A DNA stretch of 52,346 nucleotides from Burkholderiaceae bacterium. GTDB taxonomy: Bacteria; Pseudomonadota; Gammaproteobacteria; Burkholderiales; Burkholderiaceae_D. The stretch is from contig JAIETO010000022.1 in the NCBI GenBank assembly GCA_019745005.1, positions 1-52,346 on the forward strand, given 5' to 3'. The notes under the pieces are model-generated. The model was not told the DNA's origin, made no database searches, and worked only from the letters and a program-made list of their open reading frames with translations. A program made the position numbers and the translations under genes. Below are positions 25,609-35,339 of this stretch, piece after piece. How positions within the stretch are numbered: position 1 is the first letter of the stretch; every line of letters begins with the position of its first letter.

Positions 25609-26135
25609 TTCACTATCTCCGTCCCGTTGAGCCTGGCTGAAGAGCGTTGCCAGTGAGACATATTGTGCGACCTCGATATTTTGAGGCATATAGGTGAAAT
25701 GCTTTATTGAAAGTAAGAAAACGAGAAAAAGCACGTAGGTAAATATCCTACATGCAATTATTGGCACTTAGAGCTAAAAATAATTTTAAAAAGTTATTTT
25801 TATCTTAAGCAAAGCAGAAAACTGAAATTCTTATATAAATCAAAGGGTTACTAGATGCTGGCAAAGAAACCCCGCAAACCTATTGTCATTAACGGCGTAA
25901 AAATCCAAAACTTTAGGCATTTTCGAAAAATATTTAGAAAACTTTTCACGCACAAATCTTTATCGACAAATAAGTGAAAAACTTGAGAAGTTTCATAAAA
26001 AAAATTCGCACAAAGGCTGCTAGGCCGCGAAGTGCGTGAAATTCACAACATTTTGAGAAAAAAGAACAGAAAATACATTGTTGTTTTAATTTGAGATAAA
26101 AGAATCCTGTCTAAAAGAATTCAAGACCGATGCAA
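25609..26135. promoter_or_regulatory. flhDC upstream region
   Basis: A 527-bp AT-rich stretch separates dnaQ from flhD; both genes run leftward. It should hold the flhDC promoter and leader, and the 3' end of dnaQ transcription. An AT-only inverted repeat, TAAAAATAA (25775-25783) with TTATTTTTA (25794-25802), lies about 170 bp before flhD. A CGCAC/GTGCG pairing with an inner GGC/GCC occurs near 26008-26037. A 40-codon rightward frame lies at 25855-25977. I could not assign specific regulator sites. Confidence 0.45.
25855..25977 (+). CDS. Possible 40-residue basic small protein
   Basis: A rightward frame begins ATG CTG GCA AAG after an AAAGGG stretch 9 bases upstream. It encodes a very basic peptide (MLAKKPRKPIVINGVKIQNF, then FRHFRKIF-like residues rich in Lys, Arg and Phe) ending in TGA. 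It lies alone on the strand opposite flhD and dnaQ. I do not recognise a family. The AT-rich context makes chance Lys codons likely, so confidence is low. Confidence 0.2.
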   Translation: MLAKKPRKPIVINGVKIQNFRHFRKIFRKLFTHKSLSTNK

Positions 26136-26849
26136 TTAAATGTTTTTATAACCATCCCAAATCGCAACTCCTTTAATTTCAGTTCCGATTTCTTTGATTG
26201 TTTTTTCATGCGCATCAAGTTCGAACGAATCTGCGGCGAAGACATGGGCATCAGACAAAGATAAAATCGTTTCGACCCCATTTACTTGCTTATCGATTAT
26301 GGTCTCTTCGCTTTCTATGGCAAAGCTATGTTGTCCGCGCGACAATGCTAAAAACACCTCAGCAAGTAACTCAGCATCAAGCAATGCTCCATGAAATTTT
26401 CTATGTTGCGTAGAAATGTCGAAGCGGCTACAAAGGGCGTTCAAATTATTTTTCTTGCCAGGAAACATCTGTTTAGCCTGAACTAAGGTATCCGTGATTA
26501 AACCTACGTGAGTTTCGAACTTTTCGAGCTTTAATCTCGCAAACTCCTCGTCAAAAAAGCCAACGTCAAACGGCGCGTTATGTATAACAATTTCTGCCCC
26601 TTTTACATAGGCAATAAAATCATCGACGATATCCACAAACTTAGGGTGCCCATCTAGAAAACTTCGCGTCAGTCCGTGCACCGCTAATGCCCCCTCCTCG
26701 GAATCTCGCTCAGGATTGATATAGCGATGAAAATTGTTTCCAGTCAGTTTTCGCTGAACTAACTCGACACAACCAATTTCAATAATACGATTACCCAACT
26801 TCGCATTTAAACCAGTTGTTTCTGTATCTAAGATAATTTGTCTATGCAT
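26136..26849 (-). CDS. dnaQ: DNA polymerase III epsilon subunit DnaQ
   Basis: DnaQ is the 3'-5' proofreading exonuclease of the replicative polymerase. The DEDDh motifs are present: ExoI IILDTETTGLNAKLGNRIIE (Asp 8, Glu 10), ExoII EIVIHNAPFDVGFFDEEF and ExoIII HGALLDAELLAEVFLAL. The C-terminal tail after about residue 175 is the region that contacts the polymerase subunit and is poorly conserved. Length of 237 is typical. rnhA, its common neighbour in other genera, is not adjacent here; the gene is flanked by flhD and tilS. Confidence 0.96.
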   Translation of the reverse strand: MHRQIILDTETTGLNAKLGNRIIEIGCVELVQRKLTGNNFHRYINPERDSEEGALAVHGLTRSFLDGHPKFVDIVDDFIAYVKGAEIVIHNAPFDVGFFDEEFARLKLEKFETHVGLITDTLVQAKQMFPGKKNNLNALCSRFDISTQHRKFHGALLDAELLAEVFLALSRGQHSFAIESEETIIDKQVNGVETILSLSDAHVFAADSFELDAHEKTIKEIGTEIKGVAIWDGYKNI

Positions 26850-26880
26850 AATAGGCGTTCAAAATGTACATAAATTTCAA

Positions 26881-28296
26881 TCAATGTTCAGTTGAAAATT
26901 CCCAGCGGAGATTGATTAAATCGTGTGACTCCGTGGTTTGAAAGTTGCCATCGATCCCTACTTCTGCCACAAAAAACAAAACATCTCCTAGGTAAACGAA
27001 AGGTAGGATACCGCGGCGCCAAAATGGTATTTTCAGATATTGGAATTGATGCTTGATGTCCCGCGAAGGGCGGTTTTTCCCAAGACGGATTTTTTCACCG
27101 CCATTCCGCAGTTGTATCGAAAGGTTTTGAAGGCGCAGCCAATTTGGATCAACACCGGTTTCAGAAGATTCAAATCTAATTCGCCCATTAAATTGCGGAA
27201 ACTCTAAAATTGGCTCGCCGTTCCAAGTGAAAGAAACACTTTCATTGACTGCAGAAAGTTTTTTGCGTGTAGGTTCAAGAATAATTTCACCTTGATACCG
27301 GTGAAAAACAAAGCCGTCGTGCAGAATTGAAATGCAAGCGTCTTCGGATGCGTAAAGTAATTGTTGCCGAATCTCGATCAACCGGGCAGTTGTTGGCATT
27401 TTTAAGCCATGGGTTGAAATCCAGAACCGCAGTAAGTTATTGATTCTATCTGCGCTCAGCTTCAGTATTTCTGCAACTTTTAACCCGTTTTCCTTTTTGC
27501 ATCGCTGCCAGTCAATTTCACCCAATTCTTGAAGCAAATTTTGGGCGGCTTGCGCATGTTGAGCCGTCCGAGACAATTGGTTCGCAAAATCGGGGGCAAT
27601 CTCTTCAAAAATCGGCATGACTCGATGTCTAATCGCGTTTCTTGCAAAGCGAAAGTCAGCATTTGATTCGTCGTGAACGAAATCGATCTCAAAATTTTTT
27701 GCAAAATTAACCAGTACAGCCTTAGACTTTGCCAGTAATGGCCTTGCTAAACGAACATTGTTTCGCCCGAGGAGACTCGGTGCCAGATTACTTGGACTCA
27801 TGCCAGAAAGTCCTGCAATACCTGTGCCTCGTGAAAGTTGCAACAACAGGGTTTCGGCTTGATCGTCTTGGTGATGCGCCGTGAGAATTAACGGCACAGA
27901 GTGCTCTTTACACAACGACCCCAGCGCAGCATATCTCAAGCGACGCGCGCTAGCTTCTAGGCCCAGCCCGCTCCTTCCATCGAAACGCACACGCGAAGCA
28001 AAAAATGGTATTGCTAGGGCGCTAGCAGTTGATAAACAAAATGCCTGCCAAGAGTCTGCATTGGGACTTAGGCCATGATTAATGTGAAATGCAAAAAGTT
28101 TTATTTGCTTTGCTTTGCCGTACTCACACGCAAGCCGCAAAAGCACAGAAGAGTCAAGGCCACCACTATATGCAACGGCGATTCCGTGTTCTTGAACTTG
28201 AACTGCATGTTCACTTATCAGATTGTCTAAGGTGGCAAAAAAATCATGCAGCAAATCATTTTCATGCAGTGATTTTTTTGTACTAACCGACTTCAT
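26881..28296 (-). CDS. tilS: tRNA(Ile)-lysidine synthase TilS
   Basis: TilS converts C34 of the CAU-anticodon tRNA(Ile) to lysidine so that it reads AUA. The ATP-pyrophosphatase P-loop is [53 protein letters not shown] and [15 protein letters not shown] residues ([20 protein letters not shown]) confirm the family. A C-terminal substrate-binding domain includes [20 protein letters not shown] and [20 protein letters not shown]. Length of 471 matches the long TilS form. The ATG overlaps the accA stop by 4 bp, so the two are translationally coupled, a common betaproteobacterial pairing. Confidence 0.96.
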   Translation of the reverse strand: MKSVSTKKSLHENDLLHDFFATLDNLISEHAVQVQEHGIAVAYSGGLDSSVLLRLACEYGKAKQIKLFAFHINHGLSPNADSWQAFCLSTASALAIPFFASRVRFDGRSGLGLEASARRLRYAALGSLCKEHSVPLILTAHHQDDQAETLLLQLSRGTGIAGLSGMSPSNLAPSLLGRNNVRLARPLLAKSKAVLVNFAKNFEIDFVHDESNADFRFARNAIRHRVMPIFEEIAPDFANQLSRTAQHAQAAQNLLQELGEIDWQRCKKENGLKVAEILKLSADRINNLLRFWISTHGLKMPTTARLIEIRQQLLYASEDACISILHDGFVFHRYQGEIILEPTRKKLSAVNESVSFTWNGEPILEFPQFNGRIRFESSETGVDPNWLRLQNLSIQLRNGGEKIRLGKNRPSRDIKHQFQYLKIPFWRRGILPFVYLGDVLFFVAEVGIDGNFQTTESHDLINLRWEFSTEH

Positions 28297-29267
28297 TCCG
28301 TTAACTTTGTTTCCTTGAACTTACCATAACTCATCAATTTTTCATGCCGCGCTGCGAGTAAATCCTTGGTCTTCACGCCTTGAAATTGCCGCAAGGTATC
28401 TGCAAGTGCCCGCTTCACCAATGCACACATTTGCTTTGGATCACGATGCGCGCCACCAAGAGGTTCATTTACAATCTTATCGATCAGCCCTATCGCTTTT
28501 AATCGATTTGCGGTTAACCCGAGCGCTTCGGCAGCATCTGCCGCGCGATCCGAGGTTTTCCAAAGAATCGAAGCACAACCTTCGGGTGAAATAACGGAGT
28601 AAGTCGCATACTGCAACATCAGTACAGCGTCACCGACAGCCAATGCCAATGCGCCGCCAGATCCACCCTCGCCGATAATCGTTGTAATTAGCGGCACTTT
28701 AAGCGCTGACATCACATATAAATTATGTCCAATAGCCTCAGATTGGCCGCGTTCTTCAGCATCAATGCCTGGCCATGCACCTGTTGTATCTACAAATGTA
28801 AATACGGGAATCTCAAACTTCTCCGCCAATTTCATTAGGCGCATCGCTTTACGATAGCCTTCTGGCTTCGGCATGCCGAAGTTTCGCAACACTTTTTCTT
28901 TTGTATCACGGCCTTTTTGATGACCAATTACCATACAAGATTGACCATTAAAACGGGCAAGTCCGCCGACAATTGCTAAGTCATCGGCAAAACTTCTGTC
29001 GCCGTGGAGCTCATGAAAATCAGTGAACACGTTGGCTATGTAATCCAAGGTATAAGGGCGCTGTGGATGACGAGATATTTGCGAGACCTGCCATGGAGTC
29101 AATTTTGCGTAAATATCTTTAGTCAACATCTGACTCTTTTTTGAGAGTCGGTCTATTTCCTCAGAAATGTCTACCGCCGAATCGTCTTGGACGAAGCGAA
29201 GTTCCTCAATTTTTGTTTCAAGCTCAGCAATTGGTTGCTCAAACGGAAGAAAAGTAATTTTTGTCAT
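28293..29267 (-). CDS. accA: Acetyl-CoA carboxylase carboxyltransferase alpha subunit
   Basis: AccA with AccD transfers CO2 from carboxybiotin to acetyl-CoA, the first committed step of fatty-acid synthesis. The 324-residue sequence starts [20 protein letters not shown] and contains [59 protein letters not shown] and [20 protein letters not shown], all core AccA blocks. A strong AAGGAGG lies 5 bases before the ATG. It lies between the AlkA-type glycosylase and tilS. Confidence 0.97.
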   Translation of the reverse strand: MTKITFLPFEQPIAELETKIEELRFVQDDSAVDISEEIDRLSKKSQMLTKDIYAKLTPWQVSQISRHPQRPYTLDYIANVFTDFHELHGDRSFADDLAIVGGLARFNGQSCMVIGHQKGRDTKEKVLRNFGMPKPEGYRKAMRLMKLAEKFEIPVFTFVDTTGAWPGIDAEERGQSEAIGHNLYVMSALKVPLITTIIGEGGSGGALALAVGDAVLMLQYATYSVISPEGCASILWKTSDRAADAAEALGLTANRLKAIGLIDKIVNEPLGGAHRDPKQMCALVKRALADTLRQFQGVKTKDLLAARHEKLMSYGKFKETKLTE

Positions 29268-29318
29268 CGTGCCTCCTTATAAAAACAACACGAGTAAATC
29301 GAAAAAAGGATACATTTT

Positions 29319-29942
29319 TTAATCTAAACTACGCCACAAATACCATGTTGCAACTGTTCGCCAAGGCTCCCAGTTTGCTGCAACCTCTCGAAGTTCGCTG
29401 CGTGAAACAGGCTCACCAGAAAAGTAGTTAATGCTCGTCGCGCGAATTAAACCTTGATCGTCTAGCGGCAATATATTCGGCCGGAGCAGATTAAATATCA
29501 AAAACATTTCTGCTGTCCAGCGCCCTATTCCACGAATCTGGGTCAACTCTAAAATTACCTCATCATCAGTCATGGATGCCCAACGATCAACGTGCAAACG
29601 ATCGCCTTTGAAATGCTCGGCAAGATCAACCACATACTCCAACTTACGCTTTGATAAACCACAGCCTAGAAGTTTCTCTGAACCTGCCCGTAAAACTTGC
29701 GCTGGCGTCGACTTTGGGCATACCGTTAAAAACTTTTGCCACAAAATATCGGCAGCTTGTCCTGTCAACTGTTGCGCAATAATGGATCGAGTCAACGTCG
29801 TAAAAGGATCATCCCTTCCGATCAAATACAGATCACCAAATTTTGGAATTAATTTGCGCATAATCCGATCACGCTTCATTAACTCAATTTTTGCGTTATC
29901 CCAATAATCTGGAACTTTCGGCGTTACAGCAATATTTCTCAA
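29319..29942 (-). CDS. DNA-3-methyladenine glycosylase II (AlkA type)
   Basis: This HhH-GPD-family base-excision enzyme removes alkylated purines. In 207 residues it shows FTTLTRSIIAQQLTGQAADI, the helix-hairpin-helix LTQIRGIGRWTAEMFLIFNL and the catalytic Asp in ILPLDDQGLIRA, with GxVxW-type ending WEPWRTVATWYLWRSLD. It lacks the AlkA N-terminal domain, so it is the short form common in betaproteobacteria. The start codon is TTG, with AGGA 7 bases upstream; no later ATG would keep the first conserved helix intact. It lies upstream of accA on the same strand. Confidence 0.93.
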   Translation of the reverse strand: MRNIAVTPKVPDYWDNAKIELMKRDRIMRKLIPKFGDLYLIGRDDPFTTLTRSIIAQQLTGQAADILWQKFLTVCPKSTPAQVLRAGSEKLLGCGLSKRKLEYVVDLAEHFKGDRLHVDRWASMTDDEVILELTQIRGIGRWTAEMFLIFNLLRPNILPLDDQGLIRATSINYFSGEPVSRSELREVAANWEPWRTVATWYLWRSLD

Positions 29943-30278
29943 AGTTTATTCCTATCAACCCTGCATGAGCGTTTGAAAATACGCCTTATTAACAATGAGA
30001 AGTGAATTAAAAACTCACAAGTAAATTAAAACAATAAAGCGCGTAGTTATGAAAACCGACGCGCAGAAAATTTTTCCAGCTTAGAAAAAGTACAGTCAAA
30101 AAAGAGAATTGTGCAAAATCACACAAATAAAGATTAGCGAAATTAATGCTGTCAAAATTCGAAAAACAAGCAGTGAAATCCCATTTCTTAAGCATATTTG
30201 TTAAGATGATGCCTTGCCTACAGTATATCATCGCTGTTAGCGGCACTCGACATACTCACTTATTACAAATCAAAAAAA
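29943..30278. promoter_or_regulatory. Divergent gap between the glycosylase and the TPR gene
   Basis: This 336-bp AT-rich gap separates the leftward glycosylase gene from the rightward TPR gene, so it should carry promoters for both. A 79-codon leftward frame at 30007-30246 is Phe/Leu-rich, has no ribosome binding site and looks like chance. No clear operator or structured RNA was found. Confidence 0.4.
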
Positions 30279-31304
30279 ATGCGCGACCAGATAAAAAATT
30301 GCTTTTCCGTTTGTTTATTTACATTTTTATTTGCCTCATCATTCTGTTTTGCAGATGAAGTAGCGGATATCAGTAAATTGATTCGTGAAGGAAAGGCAAC
30401 GGAAGCAATGCAAAAAACTGACACCGCCTTACTCCAAAAGCCGAAAGACCCTCAATTGAGATTTCTCAAAGGTTTGATGTTGGCCGAGCAGAATAAATCA
30501 GCAGAGGCAATCGCAATTTTTTTAAAGCTCACTGATGATCACCCCGAATTACCAGAGCCTTATAACAATTTGGCGGTACTTTACGGCGCAAACGGTCAAT
30601 ATGATAAATCGCGCGCAGCATTAGAGATGGCGATTCGCACCAACCCGACTTACGGTACGGCACATGAAAATCTAGGTGATGTTTATGCAAAGTTAGCGAG
30701 CCAAGCTTATGACAAAGCATTGCAACTTGACTCTGCAAATTCAGCCGCAAGATTGAAGCTCACCTTGGTTCGAAATCTGATCGGCAATACCACTGGTGGC
30801 ACCAACCCTAAGACGTCCGCCAATAACAATACGGTTTCGGCGTCCCCATCGCCAACCTTCGCATCGGCGAGCCAGGCAACACAAAAAGACACGCAAGCTG
30901 CAAAAAAAGTGCCTCTAGAACAAACTAAAGTAGCCCAAAAGCCAGCAGAGAAGCCAAGCGCTAACGAGCAAGACGACATTCTGAAAGTTGTGAACTCATG
31001 GGCAGCCTCTTGGAGCAAAAAAGACACAGCCGCCTATTTGGCTCATTATGCAAAAGATTTTGAGACGCCGAAAAGGGAATCGCGAAAGGAGTGGGCGGAA
31101 GAGCGGCGCGCGCGCATCGACAGCAAGGGGCGCATTGACGTAAAAATAGAGTCGGAGAAAGTCAACGTTGACGGTCAAAAAGCCACTGTCAAATTTCGGC
31201 AGATTTATACCTCTGACCGTTTGACGGCGAATAGTCGAAAAGTACTCGAACTTGTAAAACAAGAGGGTAAATGGCTGATTAAGCAGGAGCGAACAGGTAG
31301 CTAA
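30279..31304 (+). CDS. TPR protein with C-terminal Cds6-type NTF2-like domain
   Basis: The protein opens with a likely signal peptide (CFSVCLFTFLFASSFCFA, cleaved before DEVADI). TPR repeats occupy about residues 28-165: PKDPQLRFLKGLMLAEQNKS, LPEPYNNLAVLYGANGQYDK and YGTAHENLGDVYAKLASQAY. An Ala/Thr/Ser/Pro-rich linker follows to about residue 225. The last ~110 residues are an NTF2-like domain (ILKVVNSWAASWSKKDTAAY, FRQIYTSDRLTANSRKVLEL, GKWLIKQERTG). The gene overlaps the next, an L,D-transpeptidase, by 1 bp (TAATG) and shares its C-terminal domain type. A joint envelope role is likely, though the exact function is unknown. Confidence 0.88.
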   Translation: MRDQIKNCFSVCLFTFLFASSFCFADEVADISKLIREGKATEAMQKTDTALLQKPKDPQLRFLKGLMLAEQNKSAEAIAIFLKLTDDHPELPEPYNNLAVLYGANGQYDKSRAALEMAIRTNPTYGTAHENLGDVYAKLASQAYDKALQLDSANSAARLKLTLVRNLIGNTTGGTNPKTSANNNTVSASPSPTFASASQATQKDTQAAKKVPLEQTKVAQKPAEKPSANEQDDILKVVNSWAASWSKKDTAAYLAHYAKDFETPKRESRKEWAEERRARIDSKGRIDVKIESEKVNVDGQKATVKFRQIYTSDRLTANSRKVLELVKQEGKWLIKQERTGS

Positions 31305-32584
31305 TGTCGTTTCTTGTATTTTGTATTGCTCTAACAAAAAAGACTGTTAGATTTCCCGTTCTGTCGTCTTGCCTATTTGCGCTTGCTGCGCTGTGCTGTG
31401 TGTCGGGATTTGATGCTCACGCAAAAAAACATGGCAAGCGTGAATCGGCTACGCCAACTGAAGTGAGCGAAGCTTCAAATGCGCCGAACCCCGATTTCCT
31501 GCTCATCGAAATTTTCAAAAACCTTCGCAACAACGATCTCAGGCAAGCACAAAAGTTAGCGGATTCGCTAGTCGAGTGGTACCCCCAGTTCCAACTTGGT
31601 CACCTCATTCGCGGTGACTTGTTGCTCATGCACACGTCGAGCGTGCAAAAATTCGGCGCAGCGCCAAATATTTCAGCAGAACGTTTAAAAGACTTCCGAG
31701 AAGAGGCAATGGTCCGAATCAAAGCGATTCGCGACAAGCCAGATCCAGACCTCGTGCCACGAAATCTCATTCAACTCCGGCGCGATCAAAAACAAGTACT
31801 CGTTGTCGACGCAAAACGGGCGCGTTTGTTTTTATACGAGCATAACAACGGCGAATTAAAGTTCATCACTGACTATTATGTCAGCCAAGGTAAATTTGGC
31901 ATCAACAAGTATAAAGAGGGCGATCAAAAAACCCCGCTTGGTGTTTATTATGTAACGAGTCACTTAACAGGCGCGAAATTGCCTGATTTTTATGGACCGG
32001 GCGCACTACCAATCAACTATCCTAATGAATGGGATAAGTTAAATGGGCGAAGTGGTTCTGGCATTTGGCTTCACGGTGTTCCCTCGGATAATTTCAGCCG
32101 CCCGCCGTTGGCATCTGATGGTTGTATAGTCTTAACGAATGACGATTTTTTGCGCGTTGCGGCGAGCGTTGAAATTGGTAGAACACCTGTCGTGATTAGC
32201 GAAGAAATCGAATTCATTTCGAAATCAAAATCGATGATCGAGAGAGCCTTTGCGAATAAAATGATAGACGATTGGCGGAACGATTTAGAAAGTCTCAACA
32301 GCAACCGAATTCTTGCCAATTACTCGCCTAAATTTAAAACTTTGCAGGGCGAAACCCTGAATACTTGGCTGCAGAAACAAAAACAAGTTTGGGACGGCAC
32401 ACAAACCTTAACGATAAAATTAAAAGACATTACGCACTTTCGTTACCCCGGTAAGGAAGAACTCATCGTGTCAACCTTCACGCAAGAAGCCCAATACGGA
32501 AAGACAAAGAGCAGTGTACGCAAGCGTCAATATTGGATCAAAGAAGCCACGAAATGGCGCATTATTTATGAATCTCAAGTTTAA
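31304..32584 (+). CDS. L,D-transpeptidase (YkuD family) with NTF2-like domain
   Basis: YkuD enzymes make 3-3 crosslinks in peptidoglycan or attach proteins to it, in the periplasm. A hydrophobic N-terminus (VLSSCLFALAALCCVSGF, then DAHA) fits a signal peptide. The catalytic domain spans about residues 160-290: VLVVDAKRARLFLYEHNNGE, KTPLGVYYVTSHL, His 257 in GIWLHGVPSDNF and the nucleophile Cys 274 in LASDGCIVLTNDDF. The C-terminal ~110 residues (ILANYSPKFKTLQG to ATKWRIIYESQV) are a second Cds6-type NTF2-like domain. Its start overlaps the TPR gene stop. The length of 426 is long for the family. Confidence 0.92.
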   Translation: MSFLVFCIALTKKTVRFPVLSSCLFALAALCCVSGFDAHAKKHGKRESATPTEVSEASNAPNPDFLLIEIFKNLRNNDLRQAQKLADSLVEWYPQFQLGHLIRGDLLLMHTSSVQKFGAAPNISAERLKDFREEAMVRIKAIRDKPDPDLVPRNLIQLRRDQKQVLVVDAKRARLFLYEHNNGELKFITDYYVSQGKFGINKYKEGDQKTPLGVYYVTSHLTGAKLPDFYGPGALPINYPNEWDKLNGRSGSGIWLHGVPSDNFSRPPLASDGCIVLTNDDFLRVAASVEIGRTPVVISEEIEFISKSKSMIERAFANKMIDDWRNDLESLNSNRILANYSPKFKTLQGETLNTWLQKQKQVWDGTQTLTIKLKDITHFRYPGKEELIVSTFTQEAQYGKTKSSVRKRQYWIKEATKWRIIYESQV

Positions 32585-32596
32585 TTTGGAGCCCTA

Positions 32597-33265
32597 ATGT
32601 TCACACTTCATATGCGAAAGTTGGCTTACGTTTTATCCATCTTGTCCCTCTTTTTGGTATGTAGTTCTGCGCATTCGCAAGAACATCCTGTTGTAGAAAT
32701 GAAGACTTCTGTCGGCGTTATTTTGATTGAACTTTATCCTGAGAAAGCGCCAAAAACGGTTCAAAATTTCCTGAAGTATGTGAAATCAGGACATTACAAC
32801 CAAACGATTTTTCATCGTGTTATCGATAATTTCATGGTGCAAGGCGGCGGCTTTGACAAACAGCTCAAAGAGAAACCAACGGCCAACCCGCCGATTCCCT
32901 TGGAAGCTGCAATTGCTTTAGAACATGATTTAAAAAATGATTTGGGCACCATCGCAATGGCGCGAACAAATGTTCCTAATTCAGCCAAAGCGCAATTTTT
33001 TATTAATGTGAACAATAACGATTTTTTGAATCATCAAGTATTGCCAGAAGGCGACACTGTCCAATTCATTAAACAAGGTGAAACAGTGACAGCGCCTCGT
33101 GCTCAAGCTCTGCAAGCGACTGCAGGATACACCCCATTTGGCCGGGTTATCAAAGGCATGGAGGTGGTCGAGAAAATAAAAGTTGTTGAGACAAAGGCGG
33201 TGGGACCATTCCAAAATTTACCCGTCGAACCCATCATTGTCGAATCTGTGAAACTATTAAAATAA
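32597..33265 (+). CDS. ppiA: Periplasmic cyclophilin-type peptidyl-prolyl isomerase
   Basis: This cyclophilin catalyses proline isomerisation in exported proteins. The signal peptide (KLAYVLSILSLFLVCSSAHS, cleaved before QEHPVV) sends it to the periplasm. The domain shows [60 protein letters not shown] and YTPFGRVIKGMEVVEKIKVV. An insertion near residues 150-170 (VQFIKQGETVTAPRAQALQA) distinguishes it from the cytoplasmic paralogue next door. TTGGAG precedes the ATG. At 222 residues it is a little longer than E. coli PpiA. Confidence 0.94.
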   Translation: MFTLHMRKLAYVLSILSLFLVCSSAHSQEHPVVEMKTSVGVILIELYPEKAPKTVQNFLKYVKSGHYNQTIFHRVIDNFMVQGGGFDKQLKEKPTANPPIPLEAAIALEHDLKNDLGTIAMARTNVPNSAKAQFFINVNNNDFLNHQVLPEGDTVQFIKQGETVTAPRAQALQATAGYTPFGRVIKGMEVVEKIKVVETKAVGPFQNLPVEPIIVESVKLLK

Positions 33266-33312
33266 GCCACTAGATTTAGACGACACTTTCTTCATTTGCT
33301 AAAAGGATGATT

Positions 33313-33801
33313 ATGGCTGTTATTTTAAGCACCAATATGGGCAAAATTACGATTGAGTTGAACGCCGAAAAAGCCCCAAAAACCGTGGAGAATTTTTTGG
33401 CTTATGTGCGCGCTGGGCACTACGAAGGGACTATTTTCCACCGCGTGATCGATGGCTTTATGGTGCAAGGCGGTGGTTTTGAACCCGGCATGAAACAAAA
33501 ACCAGTAAATGCCCCGATCCAAAATGAAGCTAAAAACGGATTAAAGAATGAGCATTACACAGTTGCAATGGCACGCACCAGTGACCCGCATTCCGCCACT
33601 GCACAATTCTTCATCAATACCTCACACAACGCGTTTCTTGATTACCCCGGGCAAGATGGATGGGGTTATTGCGTGTTTGGTAAAGTCGTTGACGGCACAG
33701 AGGTCGTTGACGACATTAAAAGTGTCAACACGACGCGCACCGGCATGTTCCAAGATGTTCCTGTCGAGGATATCGTGATCGAAAAAGTCGAAGTGGTTTA
33801 A
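33313..33801 (+). CDS. ppiB: Cytoplasmic cyclophilin-type peptidyl-prolyl isomerase
   Basis: This is the leaderless paralogue of the preceding gene. The 162-residue protein begins [20 protein letters not shown] and shows [60 protein letters not shown] and the cyclophilin [20 protein letters not shown]. An ATG lies 6 bp upstream (33307), but AAAAGGA fits the ATG at 33313 better. It is 47 bp after ppiA and 11 bp before lpxH. Confidence 0.96.
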   Translation: MAVILSTNMGKITIELNAEKAPKTVENFLAYVRAGHYEGTIFHRVIDGFMVQGGGFEPGMKQKPVNAPIQNEAKNGLKNEHYTVAMARTSDPHSATAQFFINTSHNAFLDYPGQDGWGYCVFGKVVDGTEVVDDIKSVNTTRTGMFQDVPVEDIVIEKVEVV

Positions 33802-33812
33802 CGCGTACAGCC

Positions 33813-34601
33813 GTGACACATTCAACATCAAGCCAAGCGCTTCCTCGTCCACTAAGGGCACTGTTCGTTTCTGACGTTCACCTCTGCAAGGCACTTCCAA
33901 AAACAACGCAACGGTTTTTTGACTTTCTTAATTTTGCAGCAGCCCAGGCAGAAACACTGTACCTGCTCGGCGATTTGTTTGAATATTGGGCGGGCGACGA
34001 TGACATGCCCGATGAATACAATCAAACTGTCATCGCTGCGATCCGTGCAGTTAGCGAGCAAGGTTGCCAAGTTTTTTGGATGGCGGGCAATCGTGATTTT
34101 TTGGTTGGGGAACAATTTGCAGAAGAAACCAACTTGGCCTTGCTCACAGACCCATCTATCGTCACTATCGCCGAGAAGCAAATCGTGCTAACCCACGGCG
34201 ATGCGCAATGCACCGATGACCTTGCCTACATGGCGTTTCGGCAAATGGTCAGGCAAAGTGACTGGCTGAAGAATTTCCTCACGATGCCTCTAGCGCAACG
34301 CAAAGCGATTATTGAAGGTATGCGGAAAGAAAGTGTGCAAGGACAGAAAACAAAAGATGCAGCGATTATGGATGTGAATGAGGAAGCAATCAGGGCGCTG
34401 TTTGCCGCTGCAAATGTCTCGCTGATGATTCATGGCCATACGCATCGCCCTGCCGTCCACACCTACGAGGAAAAAAAACGGTTTGTACTACCAGACTGGG
34501 AATGCGATAGCGAACCTGAGAAAGCACGTGGTGGATGGATTTCGATCGACATGACTGGTCAAATTACGCGCCATAGCCTGGAAGAGTTGCCGACTGTTTG
34601 A
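33813..34601 (+). CDS. lpxH: UDP-2,3-diacylglucosamine diphosphatase LpxH
   Basis: LpxH hydrolyses UDP-2,3-diacylglucosamine to lipid X and UMP in lipid A synthesis. Metallophosphatase motifs are complete: FVSDVHL, LLGDLFEYWAGDD, MAGNRDFLVG, LTHGDAQCTDD and IHGHTHRPAVH. It starts at GTG with 11 bp after ppiB; a PLRALFVSDVH block is preceded by a short non-conserved lead. Length of 262 is normal. It is convergent with def. I see no strong terminator in the 175 bp between them. Confidence 0.95.
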   Translation: MTHSTSSQALPRPLRALFVSDVHLCKALPKTTQRFFDFLNFAAAQAETLYLLGDLFEYWAGDDDMPDEYNQTVIAAIRAVSEQGCQVFWMAGNRDFLVGEQFAEETNLALLTDPSIVTIAEKQIVLTHGDAQCTDDLAYMAFRQMVRQSDWLKNFLTMPLAQRKAIIEGMRKESVQGQKTKDAAIMDVNEEAIRALFAAANVSLMIHGHTHRPAVHTYEEKKRFVLPDWECDSEPEKARGGWISIDMTGQITRHSLEELPTV

Positions 34602-34776
34602 TTTGCGCAGGAAGTTCCTGCAATAAAAGTCGCGCGCCAAGAGAAATACTTTGGTTCAACTCGCCTCACGGTCAATACCGAGGCACGAATATACCGCCGA
34701 CTTTTCGTAAAAAATTGTGCTGTTTGCGCTTTATAGATAAGCACGTTTCGATTTTTACTGCGTAGAGTATCCAAAT

Positions 34777-35310
34777 TTAGTCGTCGTCGGCCGGATCTAA
34801 CTCGGGGAAAAGTACTTCCGTAAAGCCGAACTGGGATAAATCCGTGATACGCATAGGATAGAGCACACCATTTAAGTGATCACATTCATGCTGAACAACA
34901 CGGGCATGAAATCCATCTACTTCACGACAAATTGGGTTTCCAAACTGATCAAAACCTTCATAGCGCAGTTTGCTCCAACGTGGGACTAAGCCGCGCATTC
35001 CCGGCACGGAAAGGCAGCCTTCCCACGCCTCCTCTATGGTGTCAGCCAGCGGGGTTAATACTGGATTAAGCAAAACGGTCTCTGGTACAGTGGGCGCGTC
35101 AGGATAGCGGGAGTTATTTTTGAAGCCAAAAATCACTAGTTGCAAGTTCACACCAATTTGCGGTGCGGCAAGACCAGCGCCATTCGCGTATTGCATGGTT
35201 TCAAAAAGATCTGCAACCAATTCGTGCAATTGCGGCGTATCAAATTGCGTAATCGGTTCGGCTTTTCTGAGCAAACGCGCGTCGCCCATTTTTAAAATGG
35301 AATGAATCAT
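34777..35310 (-). CDS. def: Peptide deformylase
   Basis: Def removes the formyl group from nascent proteins. The three motifs are present: [30 protein letters not shown] (metal-binding Cys) and [15 protein letters not shown] (HExxH with the two His and catalytic Glu). Length of 177 is typical and the start ATG gives [20 protein letters not shown]. It ends with an acidic tail ([10 protein letters not shown]). It lies 29 bp after galU on the same strand. The usual partner fmt is not next to it here. Confidence 0.96.
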   Translation of the reverse strand: MIHSILKMGDARLLRKAEPITQFDTPQLHELVADLFETMQYANGAGLAAPQIGVNLQLVIFGFKNNSRYPDAPTVPETVLLNPVLTPLADTIEEAWEGCLSVPGMRGLVPRWSKLRYEGFDQFGNPICREVDGFHARVVQHECDHLNGVLYPMRITDLSQFGFTEVLFPELDPADDD

Positions 35311-35339
35311 CTTGGTCCTTTCAAAAAATAAAAACGCGC

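Noticed and set aside
25609-25767. 53-residue N-terminal extension of FlhD
   Set aside because: Hydrophobic and unlike FlhD; a GGAG-supported ATG at 25608 restores the usual FlhD length.
30007-30246. 79-codon leftward frame upstream of the TPR gene
   Set aside because: Phe/Leu-rich composition typical of an AT-rich non-coding region and no start signal.
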